Both the position numbers and the translations under genes were made by a program. A DNA stretch of 64,000 nucleotides from Planctomycetota bacterium (GTDB lineage Bacteria > Planctomycetota > UBA8742 > UBA2392): positions 35,516-99,515 of the forward strand of contig JADLAK010000104.1 in assembly GCA_020848275.1 (NCBI GenBank), written 5' to 3'. The notes beneath the pieces were generated by a model. That model was not told where the DNA came from and did not search any database. It worked only from the letters and a program-made list of their open reading frames with translations. This document shows positions 1 through 8,217 of the stretch, piece after piece. Positions within the stretch are counted from its first letter, which is position 1. Every line of letters begins with the position of its first letter.

Positions 1-1209
1 GCCAAGCTCGCGCTGGCGCTCGGCCAAAAATCCGGGGTCGCGCAGGGCGTCATTAAGCTTGCCAAAACATATCGCCGAAACCGGCACCAGCAGGGCAAGC
101 CAGCCCGCGGCGAGAATCGAAACGTGCCCGGTGCCCGCCGCCGAGCCAGGAAAAAACAGCCGCCCGCCCAGCGCGCGAAAGAAGGCGGGAATGCGCTCTA
201 TCTGGCGGCGCACGCGGCGCGAGGGCAGCGGCGGCTCGGCAGGAAAGGCCATCGCCGGCACCATCATCATCAGCGTGAAGTAAATCGTCGTGGTGACGAG
301 GCTGCCCATGGCCATGGAGTGCGACGGCAAGCGCGTGAACAGGAAATAGCCGCCCGCCATCGTCGGCATCAACATCGCGGCGACGGTCCAGAAAATGCGC
401 AGCGGTGTGCTCTTGTTATGCGACGAGGGTTTCAAGCGATTGGTGGTCGATAGGAACAACAAGGTGCAATAGACGCTGGTGGTGAGCGTCATTGCCGACA
501 CATAGAAGATCGATTCCGTGAAAGTGGGGGCCTTGAGCAGCGTGAGCAGCGGGATGATCGGCGGCGCAAAGCGCAGGATCAAAAACGCGGTCAAGAGCAC
601 GATGCCGAACATCAGCGCGAACAAATACGTTACCAGCACCGCGGGCGTGGCCTTCTGCACAAGGCTTGACGCGTAAACACCGATGAAACTGATCAGCAGC
701 GAAAGCAGCACGAGTACCCAAAGCACGAAGAAAAACATGCCGGGCTCGATGCCGCCAAACAGGCTCGCCAGGGCGAACAGGGGCACTGTGGCAATGAGGA
801 AAATCGAGGCCTGGATGCCAGCGGCGAAGAATTTGCCCAGCGCGATTTCCCAGGGCGCAAGCGGCGTGAGCAGCAGCAGGTCGAAACTTTTTCGCTCGTG
901 TTCGCCGGCAATGGCCGTTGACGAAAACGCAGGGAAGACCAGCATCACCACGCACACCAGCACGATCGACATGGTGGTAAAAAGCGTCGAGCCCATCGAC
1001 GCCGGGTCGCTGTACTGGCCCTGGGCGTTGGTGTTGACCAGCACCATGATCGAGAAAATCGCGCCCTGCAGCAGCAAATAGGCCGTCAGCGTGATTGCGA
1101 GCTTCCAGCCGCGGCAGGCAACGCGAAGTTCACGCAGCATCAAGGGGCTCAAAAACACCCGCTTGAAGATGTTGGGTTTCTCGAAGAGCGCTGCTTGAGC
1201 CTCGGCCAC
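1..1209 (-). CDS. ABC-2 type transporter permease (3' end cut by window edge)
   Basis: The minus-strand frame stays open from a GTG at 1209 to the window edge, so the C-terminus is missing. The GTG follows a GGAG about 6 bases upstream, just after the stop of the preceding gene; the first in-frame ATG is at 1140. The translation begins with an amphipathic stretch (FEKPNIFKRVFLSPLMLREL) and then shows repeated hydrophobic segments. The motif EHERKSFDLLLLTPL is the cytoplasmic loop signature of ABC-2 permeases (E..++.fdlLL.TPL). It is the last visible gene of the operon running 7117 to 1, so it is probably a second membrane subunit of the same gliding-type exporter. The substrate cannot be told. 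Confidence 0.85.
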   Translation of the reverse strand, partial: MAEAQAALFEKPNIFKRVFLSPLMLRELRVACRGWKLAITLTAYLLLQGAIFSIMVLVNTNAQGQYSDPASMGSTLFTTMSIVLVCVVMLVFPAFSSTAIAGEHERKSFDLLLLTPLAPWEIALGKFFAAGIQASIFLIATVPLFALASLFGGIEPGMFFFVLWVLVLLSLLISFIGVYASSLVQKATPAVLVTYLFALMFGIVLLTAFLILRFAPPIIPLLTLLKAPTFTESIFYVSAMTLTTSVYCTLLFLSTTNRLKPSSHNKSTPLRIFWTVAAMLMPTMAGGYFLFTRLPSHSMAMGSLVTTTIYFTLMMMVPAMAFPAEPPLPSRRVRRQIERIPAFFRALGGRLFFPGSAAGTGHVSILAAGWLALLVPVSAICFGKLNDALRDPGFLAERQRELG

Positions 1210-1220
1210 GCGAATCTCCG

Positions 1221-2726
1221 CTACTTCGGTTTTGGCTGCCAGTCGTCTTTGATGCGCTTGATGATGTGGTAACCGTAGGCCGTCTGCGTCAACGCGACTT
1301 CGCCGACCTTCAGCCCCATGCTGGCGTCCTGGAACTCCTTCATCATCTGCCCGTCGTTGCGGATGTCGTAGTACTTCGGCTGCTTCGGGTCCGACCACGA
1401 GCGATAGTCGTCGGTGTTTTCCGTGATCATCCGCATCCAGGTGTTTTCGTCGGCCTTGCGCGCCTTGCTTGCAAGCATGTGCGCCTGCGCCGCCGCCATC
1501 GCCTTGGTGCGGGGTTTGCGCGGCGTCGCGCCGCCCGGGTTGTTCTTGTAGGCCAGCAGGATGTGCTGCACGCGCACAGTGATGTCGTGGTATTCCTTGA
1601 CCGAGCGGAACAGGCGCTCCAGCACGTAATCGGAAACCCAATAGACGTATTCGCCGATGCGCTCACCGCTGACATAGAGCGCCACCAGCTTGTCCTTGGT
1701 GATGCCGAAGTCGTAGCGGATCTTGCCCGGCAGCATCGCGTTGCCCATGTCGATGAACTCGACCTCGACCCACTTGCCGGCTTTGACCACGCCAAACTTC
1801 GCCGCGTCGGGGTCGGCCTTGCCCGCGATGTCGACGGCATTCATGTTCTTGAGCGCGCTGATGCCGCCCTCAACGGCCACCTTGACCGCCTTGCCCTCGA
1901 CGGGCTTTGTAAGGCGATAGTTGAACTCCCCCGGGCGTTCGCCCTTTTCGGCGACGATTTCGATAACCGTTTCCTTGTCGCCCTCGCGCGTGCCGATGCG
2001 CATCTTGGTCAATTCCATATCGCGCGGCAGCGTCCTGAAGTCCTCAAGGTCAAGCCACGCCACGGCCTCGGGCTCGTCGCGTGTGTTGAGCTTCAGGCGT
2101 TCGCGCAGGCCAAAGCCGCCGGGGCCGAAGTCGCTGAGCTCGAACATTCCCTTGGGCATATCGGCCCCGACAAACCGGATGAAGTCGCGCGTCTCGCTGC
2201 CGCCCTTGCCTACCATGATATGCAGCAATTCTTCGCCGTTGGCCTTGCTGAGTTTCACAAACGTCGCGAATTCTTCGGTAAGGTTGTAGAGCACGTAACG
2301 CGACTCGTCTTCGCTTGCGGGCCGGCTCAGGCGCTTGGCGTGCGTCAGGCTGTCCAGCAGCGTCTTTACGTCGACCTGCAGGGCCTTGGCGTTGAAGCGG
2401 TTTTCGACGCGCCAGTTGTCGCCGTCGCGCACGAGCTTGACGTGGTCGCCGCCGACTTTGCTTGAGATCTCGATGCGCGCAATCATCGCCTGCACGCCCG
2501 AGGTGTCGTCGTCATCCTTGCCCTTGGGCGCGTCCTTGGGGTCCAGCAGTTTGACGCTGGAAACTGCCGCGGGGCCGCTGCGCTTGATCACGAGGTTGTG
2601 CAGCGCCGTTGCGCCCGCAAGCACCAGCAGCACGACCGAAATAATCGTCAGCGTGCGGTTGCGCTGGCCCGCGACCAGGTCATCGGGCGAAGGCGCGGCT
2701 TTAGGGCTGACTGTCGGCTCACTCAT
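1221..2726 (-). CDS. DUF4340 membrane-anchored protein with C-terminal parvulin-like domain
   Basis: 501 residues. One N-terminal membrane helix (about 27-45) is followed by a long extracytoplasmic region of the kind found in DUF4340 proteins, which accompany GldG-type ABC operons. From about residue 387 the sequence changes to a parvulin (PpiC-type rotamase) pattern: VQHILLAYKN at the start and F-x-x-A-x-x-x-L-x-x-GEVA ending in TAYGYHIIKRI, the classic C-terminal parvulin signature. The middle of the rotamase domain is poorly conserved, so catalytic activity is uncertain. The gene overlaps the 3' end of the upstream GldG-like gene by 8 bases. I infer that it assists folding or assembly of whatever the ABC system handles. 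The DUF4340 call rests on context and overall pattern; the parvulin tail is the more clearly visible part. Confidence 0.8.
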   Translation of the reverse strand: MSEPTVSPKAAPSPDDLVAGQRNRTLTIISVVLLVLAGATALHNLVIKRSGPAAVSSVKLLDPKDAPKGKDDDDTSGVQAMIARIEISSKVGGDHVKLVRDGDNWRVENRFNAKALQVDVKTLLDSLTHAKRLSRPASEDESRYVLYNLTEEFATFVKLSKANGEELLHIMVGKGGSETRDFIRFVGADMPKGMFELSDFGPGGFGLRERLKLNTRDEPEAVAWLDLEDFRTLPRDMELTKMRIGTREGDKETVIEIVAEKGERPGEFNYRLTKPVEGKAVKVAVEGGISALKNMNAVDIAGKADPDAAKFGVVKAGKWVEVEFIDMGNAMLPGKIRYDFGITKDKLVALYVSGERIGEYVYWVSDYVLERLFRSVKEYHDITVRVQHILLAYKNNPGGATPRKPRTKAMAAAQAHMLASKARKADENTWMRMITENTDDYRSWSDPKQPKYYDIRNDGQMMKEFQDASMGLKVGEVALTQTAYGYHIIKRIKDDWQPKPK

Positions 2727-5040
2727 GGGACGCTCCCGGCTCCTTGAGCGACATCAGGTATTCCTCGCGCGCCTTGTTGCGGTAAATGCCGCGCAGAAAG
2801 CCCACGGCCGCAAGCGCCAGCGGCACGCCGCCAATGCAAAGCAAAAACCACGTGACCTTGTCGCTGCTCTTCACGCCGCCGGCGATGCGCGGCGGCGCGC
2901 CGGTCTTGGCGCGCAGGCTTACAAGCTCGTCGCCGTAGATGAACGCCTCGGCGAGGTTGCGATAGAAGGAGACGCTGGTGTTGAGCAGCGGCTGGATGTC
3001 CTTTTCGCGCCAGGTGGGGAAGTAGTCCGAATTCAGGCTCGCCGCGCAGCCGCAAACCACCAGCTTGCCGGGGCGGGTCTTGACGGCGGGCGCAGGTTGG
3101 CCGCCGACGTCGCTGTCGTTGTCGGGCGCGCCCTCGAACTTCGGGATGGTCTTGCCCTCCCAGTAACTAGGGAAGAGACCCGTGAGCAGCGAAGCCATCA
3201 ACGGCGCGTGGTCGAGCTTATTGATGCGCTTGGCGACCTCGGGCGAATCAAAGCCGAGACCGCGATAGATCGAGGCGAAGCGTTCGGCCTCGGGCGCATA
3301 GTTGTAGACCTCGCCGCTGAGCCGGATGATGTCCTGGCGCTGAAGCTTCAACGCCTCGACGCGTTTGTCGTCGATCTTGACCTCGGACGCAAATGGCAGC
3401 GGCCAGCCCGACAGGCCGCGCGAAAACACGCTGGTGCGGTCAACGTCATCGGCGCCGACGTTGACGGCGACAGGCATCTCGACCGGCTGCTGCACCGCCC
3501 CGCGGCGGCTGTTCTGGAAAGTGTTGAGTCGATAGCCGGAGCGGTGCACGAGGAAGTTTTCGCCGAAACTCAGGCCCATGTGCTCGGCCCACTTCGTAAA
3601 GGCGTCGGAGCTTGCGTTGCGTTGCAGCGGGATGTCCTGGACGTCGGCGCGCATCACCTGGAAGCGCGCGCTCCAGCCTTGGTACAGCAGCGCGACGTTG
3701 CCGCCCTGGTTGAGGTAACGGTCAACCTCATAAAGTTCGCGCTCGCTCAGGCTTTGCGGCTCGAACACGATCAGCAGCGCGAGGTCCGCCGGGATTTTTT
3801 CGCGGGCGCGCAAGTCGATTACCCGCGTGTCGTAGCCCAGGTTTACCCGGATGTGGTTGGCCAGCGGCGCATACGAACTTTGCGGCGGGCCGCCGCGCGG
3901 GTCGAAGTCCATGCTGTTAGCGGGAGTAATCAGGCCCAGCGTCGTGTTGGGTTTGAGCATATCCCAGAGGCGATCCTCGATCTTCTTCAGGCACGCCTCG
4001 GCGGTGGTCTCGCCCGAAAAATCCTGGATGTCGATCCAGCGCTCTTCGCCAAGCATGAAGCGCACGTAGGCGTAGTAGAAATTCGGTCCCTCGCGCTTGA
4101 CCTTCGGCGGCGGTGTGCGCGGCGGCTCGCCTGGTTTGGGCGGTTCAGAGGGCGGCTTCGGATCCGGGGGTTCATTGGGATCGACGGTGGGCTCGGTGGT
4201 GGGGGTAAAGTACGAGGGCATGCCGAATTCGTTGACGATTTTCTTGCCCCATTCGATTTTCTGCTTGCCGACTTTGACATTGCCAATACCCATCGCCTCG
4301 AGCTGGTCGAGCGCATCAAACAGGGCTTTGCCGAGTTTGGGGTTGGCCCGGGGCATCTGTTCGCTGACCAGGCCGGCCACAAGCAACGGCTGGGTGAGGG
4401 ACTTCAGCATCTGCTTGAGTCCTGACTTCTGGACCTGCGAGCGCATGCGCATCAGCGCGAACATGATGTCGAACTCGAGCGTATCGACGCGGTTGGGCCG
4501 CGCGTCGTCTTCCTTGGCCACGAGGTTCATGATGCCGTTGATCGCCACTTCCTTGCCCGTTCCGTGGCGCACCAGAACGCTCGAGAAGAACTGCGAGGCG
4601 TCGGTGGCGACCGACGAATCGTCGCCGCCCGATGACTGGACGTCGGTGGTGGGGGTGATGTCGTACTTCTTGAGCTCCTCGAGCTTCGAGGCGAACTGCG
4701 CGCGTTCGATGCGTTCGACGGTATAGCTGAACTTGGGATTGCCCGCCGCGTCGCGGCCCGCCGCACCCGCGAGTTCCGAGAGCTTGTCGACCACGTCGCG
4801 CTCAAGGTTTACGCGCGCGGGCGGAAGCTCGGCGTTGACGTAATAAGTCACCTGGATGGGGTCGAGCAGCTTGTCGAAGATCTTGCGCGTTCCCTCCGAC
4901 AGCGTGTAGCGGTGGTCCGCCGTCAAATCGACCCGGGCGCGGTACTCCATCGCCAAATAGTTCACGAGCACAAGCGTGCACGTCACCAGTGCGGCGCACA
5001 GGTAGAAGAACAGCGTGTAATTGCGGCTGCGATTAACCAT
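2719..5040 (-). CDS. GldG-like ABC transporter auxiliary protein
   Basis: 773 residues. An N-terminal membrane helix (about 8-29) is followed by a large periplasmic part beginning with the GldG-type signature R-x-DLTADHRYTLSEGTRKIF and ending in a C-terminal membrane helix (about 735-757, VTWFLLCIGGVPLALAAVGF). This topology matches the GldG/ABC_transp_aux family that pairs with GldF-type permeases in gliding motility and in many uncharacterised exporters. A proline-rich insert lies near residues 280-320. The start ATG overlaps the stop of the upstream permease as TGATG, showing translational coupling. Function beyond being an ABC accessory is unknown; no other gliding genes are nearby. Confidence 0.85.
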   Translation of the reverse strand: MVNRSRNYTLFFYLCAALVTCTLVLVNYLAMEYRARVDLTADHRYTLSEGTRKIFDKLLDPIQVTYYVNAELPPARVNLERDVVDKLSELAGAAGRDAAGNPKFSYTVERIERAQFASKLEELKKYDITPTTDVQSSGGDDSSVATDASQFFSSVLVRHGTGKEVAINGIMNLVAKEDDARPNRVDTLEFDIMFALMRMRSQVQKSGLKQMLKSLTQPLLVAGLVSEQMPRANPKLGKALFDALDQLEAMGIGNVKVGKQKIEWGKKIVNEFGMPSYFTPTTEPTVDPNEPPDPKPPSEPPKPGEPPRTPPPKVKREGPNFYYAYVRFMLGEERWIDIQDFSGETTAEACLKKIEDRLWDMLKPNTTLGLITPANSMDFDPRGGPPQSSYAPLANHIRVNLGYDTRVIDLRAREKIPADLALLIVFEPQSLSERELYEVDRYLNQGGNVALLYQGWSARFQVMRADVQDIPLQRNASSDAFTKWAEHMGLSFGENFLVHRSGYRLNTFQNSRRGAVQQPVEMPVAVNVGADDVDRTSVFSRGLSGWPLPFASEVKIDDKRVEALKLQRQDIIRLSGEVYNYAPEAERFASIYRGLGFDSPEVAKRINKLDHAPLMASLLTGLFPSYWEGKTIPKFEGAPDNDSDVGGQPAPAVKTRPGKLVVCGCAASLNSDYFPTWREKDIQPLLNTSVSFYRNLAEAFIYGDELVSLRAKTGAPPRIAGGVKSSDKVTWFLLCIGGVPLALAAVGFLRGIYRNKAREEYLMSLKEPGASHE

Positions 5041-5972
5041 CAGCTATAACGCCTCGATTCCAGCGACATCACATTCAACGTCACGAACAACACCACATAC
5101 GACGCAAAGAAAATCAGGCTGTTGGTCGTAAGCACGCCACGGCCGATCTCTTTGAAATGTTCCAGCACGCTGATTTGCCCCAGCGCCGCGATTACCGTCT
5201 CGCCGCTCACTTTGGCCTTCTCGGCCAGTTGTTTGGGGTCGGGCTGCGCCATCAGGTACACGCCGCCGTTGACTACCACCGCAAGCACGCTGACCGCCGC
5301 ACCCAAAATGCGGTCGCGGCCGACCGCCGCCGCAAGCAAGCCCAGCATGAACACCGGGATCGTCACGAGGTGCGTCAGCGCGGCGTCAGGGTTGGTGCGG
5401 GCAAGATCGCCCAGCAGGCCGCGCAGCTCGCCCACGCCGACGATGCCCAGGCACATCAGCAGCGCCACAAAAAACGCCAGCGCCTGGTTGTCCGTCAGGC
5501 CCGAAACAAACATCCCCACAGCGATAAAACCCGCGCCAAGCACGAAACAGGCGACGTAGCCGCCGACCACCGGGCCCCAGTCGGGTTTGCCCCATTGCGC
5601 CAGCATGATCGGGTACACGCAGGTAGCGGCGAGCATGAACAGCAAGAACGTCAGCGCCGCGCCGTACTTGCCCAGCGCGACCTTCCATGTCGGGATCGGC
5701 AGCGTCATGAGCATTTCAAATGTCGCCTGGCGGCGATCCTCGGCCCACAGGCGCATGGCAACCGCGGGCAGCACGACAGCCGCAACCCACGGGAAGACGC
5801 CAAAGAAGGTGCGCATGGAAAGTTCGCCGCGCTTGAACCAGTCGCCGCCGCCGCCAAGGGGGTCGAGCATCAGGCTAAGCAGCATCATCACGACGACAAA
5901 CGCGCCGGTGATGCCAAAGCCCACCAACGTGCCGAAGAACGCCTGCAATTCGCGCCGGTAGATCGCCAGCAT
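5040..5972 (-). CDS. GldF-like ABC-2 permease
   Basis: 310 residues with six or more hydrophobic segments. It starts MLAIYRRELQAFFGTLVGF, the usual GldF/NosY-type N-terminus in which a short cytoplasmic helix carries R-E-L and leads into the first membrane span. The loop AEDRRQATFEMLMTLPI matches the ABC-2 family signature (E.+..T.E.L.tLPi). It is joined by TGATG overlaps to both the ATPase upstream and the GldG-like gene downstream, so the three are co-translated. It is the membrane subunit of the exporter energised by the gene at 5972-7117. Confidence 0.9.
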   Translation of the reverse strand: MLAIYRRELQAFFGTLVGFGITGAFVVVMMLLSLMLDPLGGGGDWFKRGELSMRTFFGVFPWVAAVVLPAVAMRLWAEDRRQATFEMLMTLPIPTWKVALGKYGAALTFLLFMLAATCVYPIMLAQWGKPDWGPVVGGYVACFVLGAGFIAVGMFVSGLTDNQALAFFVALLMCLGIVGVGELRGLLGDLARTNPDAALTHLVTIPVFMLGLLAAAVGRDRILGAAVSVLAVVVNGGVYLMAQPDPKQLAEKAKVSGETVIAALGQISVLEHFKEIGRGVLTTNSLIFFASYVVLFVTLNVMSLESRRYS

Positions 5973-7117
5973 CAGGGCTTCTCCCCGTCGTCTTCAGGCA
6001 GAGCTTCGCTGATGGGCCCCGCGCTAATGGCCGTTTCCGTCGGAGGCTTGTCGTCGAAGTGGTCGTGGTGCTCGTCGTGGTGGTGCACCATGCGCGTGCC
6101 CGCGCTGGTGGCTTTGAGGCTGGGGTCTTCCTCCGGCGCCGCGGCGCGAACTTCCGGCGCGGCGGTTTTCTTGCCGTCATTGAGCAACCGTAAAAAGACG
6201 TCCTCAAGCGTCATGGTCTGGGGCGACAACTCCGCGAGTTTCAACCCGGAGGCGATCACTGCCTGTGCGATGTTTTCGCAGGCGTCGTGAACGGCCTTAT
6301 TGCCGCCCCTGACGCTGACTTCGTAGCGGCTGTAGCCCTCGGGCGCGGCGACGGCGCTCACGGAGGTCACGTGGTCTAGGTCCGACAGCGATGGCACTAG
6401 CATATCGGAGCGCCCGCGCACCATAAGCTTGATCGAGAGGTTGTCGCTGACGCGCGCGGCGAGTTCGTCGGGCCTGCCGTCGGCGACTTTGCGACCGTTG
6501 TTGACGATCACGAGGCGGCCCGCGACCGATGCCGCTTCCTGCAGGATGTGCGTCGAGAAAATCAGCGCCTTGCCCGCGTCGCGCAAGTCGGTGATGAGCT
6601 TGCGGATGCCGATGATCTGGTTGGGGTCCAGCCCCGAGGTCGGTTCGTCGAGGATCAGCGCCGGCGGGTCGTGGATCAACGCCTGCGCGATGCCGACGCG
6701 CTGGCGATAACCCTTGGAAAGCTCGTTGACCAGGTTCTTGAACTTCGGCGTCAGTGCGGTGTCGGAGACAACCTTGTCGACGCGCTTCTTGAGCTCCGCG
6801 CCGCCAAGGCCGCGGGCCCGCCCCGCGAACTTGAGGTATTCCTCGACCGTCATTTCGCCGTACAGCGGCGGCGTTTCGGGCAGATAGCCAAGGCGCTTGC
6901 GCACTTCCTGCGGCTGTGCGTGGACGTCAAAGCCGTCGACAACGGCGGTGCCTTCGCTGGCGCTGATGTAGGTCGTCAGCACCTTCATCGTGGTCGACTT
7001 GCCGGCGCCGTTGGGGCCAAGGAAGCCGAGCACCTCGCCGCGCTCCACGCGGAAGCTGACGTCATTCAAGGCCTGAAACGTGCCGTAGAATTTGGTGATG
7101 CCCTTGGCTTCGATCAT
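5972..7117 (-). CDS. ABC transporter ATP-binding protein (GldA-like)
   Basis: 381 residues from ATG at 7117; an in-frame TTG at 7138 would add seven. It has a complete nucleotide-binding domain: Walker A GPNGAGKST, a Q-loop region around LGYLPETPPLYGEMTVEEYL, signature LSKGYRQRVGIAQAL, Walker B LILDEPTSGLDPNQ and the switch histidine in FSTHILQEA. The C-terminal extension typical of GldA/CcmA-type ATPases follows, and it ends in an unusual histidine/acid patch (MVHHHDEHHDHFDD) that could bind metal. First gene of the operon 7117 to 1. The TGATG overlap with the permease supports one complex. Confidence 0.93.
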   Translation of the reverse strand: MIEAKGITKFYGTFQALNDVSFRVERGEVLGFLGPNGAGKSTTMKVLTTYISASEGTAVVDGFDVHAQPQEVRKRLGYLPETPPLYGEMTVEEYLKFAGRARGLGGAELKKRVDKVVSDTALTPKFKNLVNELSKGYRQRVGIAQALIHDPPALILDEPTSGLDPNQIIGIRKLITDLRDAGKALIFSTHILQEAASVAGRLVIVNNGRKVADGRPDELAARVSDNLSIKLMVRGRSDMLVPSLSDLDHVTSVSAVAAPEGYSRYEVSVRGGNKAVHDACENIAQAVIASGLKLAELSPQTMTLEDVFLRLLNDGKKTAAPEVRAAAPEEDPSLKATSAGTRMVHHHDEHHDHFDDKPPTETAISAGPISEALPEDDGEKP

Positions 7118-7227
7118 TACGTCAGTCCGGCCGCTCAACGGGGTAATCTCTATACGTCCAATGCGCGCGTTTCGTGACGGCGAAATGTAATTGCCGCAAC
7201 GTCCAAAGGCAACAACTCCAGCTACCT

Positions 7228-8130
7228 TTACCCGGTAATGTCGCGGCGTGGCGGGTTTTTGGCCAGCGCCTCCGCCTGTTTCACGATCTCCGCGGCGACG
7301 TTGACTCCCGTGTAGCGCTCGATGCCCTCGAGCCCGGGGCTGGAATTGACCTCCAGCAGCATCGGGCCGTCGTTGGTTTCAAGCAGGTCGACGCCCGCGA
7401 CGTACAAGCCCATTTTCTCGGCGGCCTGTACGGCCAGCGCTTTGAAGTCCTTGGGGAGGTCGAGGCGTTCGCCGCGCCCCCCGCGGTGGATGTTGGCGCG
7501 GAACTCGCCCTTCTTGGACACCCGGCGCATCGCGGCGACCACCTTCTTGCCGACGACAAAGGCGCGGATGTCCTTGCCCGCGGCTTCCTTGATGAACTTC
7601 TGCATCACGAAGTTCTGGCCCAGGCCCCACATCGTCTCGCTGATCGCCCGGATACTTTCGAGGCTTTCCATCAACATCACGCCGACGCCTTGCGTGCCGC
7701 GCACGGGCTTGATAATCACCGGGGGGCCGCCGAGTTGAGCCAGCATGGCCTCAATGCCGATGGGGTCGCGCAGGGCGACCGTCGCCGGGGTAGGCATGTT
7801 CAGGCTGGCCATGAATTGCGCCGCACGCAGCTTGTCGCGCGAGAGCGCAATGGCGCGCCGGCTGTTCATTACCGGCACTTTCATTAATTCGAAGTGTTTG
7901 ACCACGGCCAGGCCGTAATCAGTGATACTGGCTCCGATGCGCGGCAAAACAACATCGGGTTGTGGCAGTTCTTCGCCGTGATTGAGGATCCCGAACGTGT
8001 CGTGGTTCATGTACAGCGAGCACGCCAGTGTGTTCACCACCGTGACTTCATGGCCGCGCTCTTTGGCGGCCTCGATCAAACGGCGTGTGGAAAAGATGAA
8101 CCGGCTGCGACTGAGAATGACAATATGCAT
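7228..8130 (-). CDS. rimK: RimK-family ATP-grasp ligase (ribosomal protein S6-glutamate ligase type)
   Basis: 300 residues, the normal RimK length. The N-terminal pre-ATP-grasp domain starts MHIVILSRSRFIFSTRRLIEA and carries the family pattern DVVLPRIGASITDYG. The ATP-grasp core shows PVIIKPVRGTQGVGVML and DIRAFVVGKKVVAAMRR, and ends with the metal-binding motif LLEVNSSPGLEGIE. In E. coli RimK adds glutamates to the C-terminus of ribosomal protein S6; relatives make other glutamyl or amide ligations, so the acceptor here is inferred. It lies 110 bases upstream of the ABC ATPase in the same orientation and may be transcribed separately. Confidence 0.93.
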   Translation of the reverse strand: MHIVILSRSRFIFSTRRLIEAAKERGHEVTVVNTLACSLYMNHDTFGILNHGEELPQPDVVLPRIGASITDYGLAVVKHFELMKVPVMNSRRAIALSRDKLRAAQFMASLNMPTPATVALRDPIGIEAMLAQLGGPPVIIKPVRGTQGVGVMLMESLESIRAISETMWGLGQNFVMQKFIKEAAGKDIRAFVVGKKVVAAMRRVSKKGEFRANIHRGGRGERLDLPKDFKALAVQAAEKMGLYVAGVDLLETNDGPMLLEVNSSPGLEGIERYTGVNVAAEIVKQAEALAKNPPRRDITG

Positions 8131-8217
8131 GGCTTTGAGGGATTGCCCGTTTTGTGGAATAGTCGCCGCACGCTAGGACTTCGGGCCAAGGACTGCAAGC
8201 GTGGGGGTGTGGTGGCT

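Noticed and set aside
416..955. 179-residue minus-strand ORF
   Set aside because: Different frame of the same strand as the ABC permease; the permease frame is hydrophobic with family motifs and stays open to the window edge.
2335..4425. 696-residue plus-strand ORF
   Set aside because: Antisense to the GldG-like gene and the DUF4340 gene; no recognisable domain.
7894..8217. N-terminal extension of the first large secreted protein
   Set aside because: It is antisense to rimK and places the signal peptide internally; starts at 8218 or 8230 put the signal sequence at the N-terminus.
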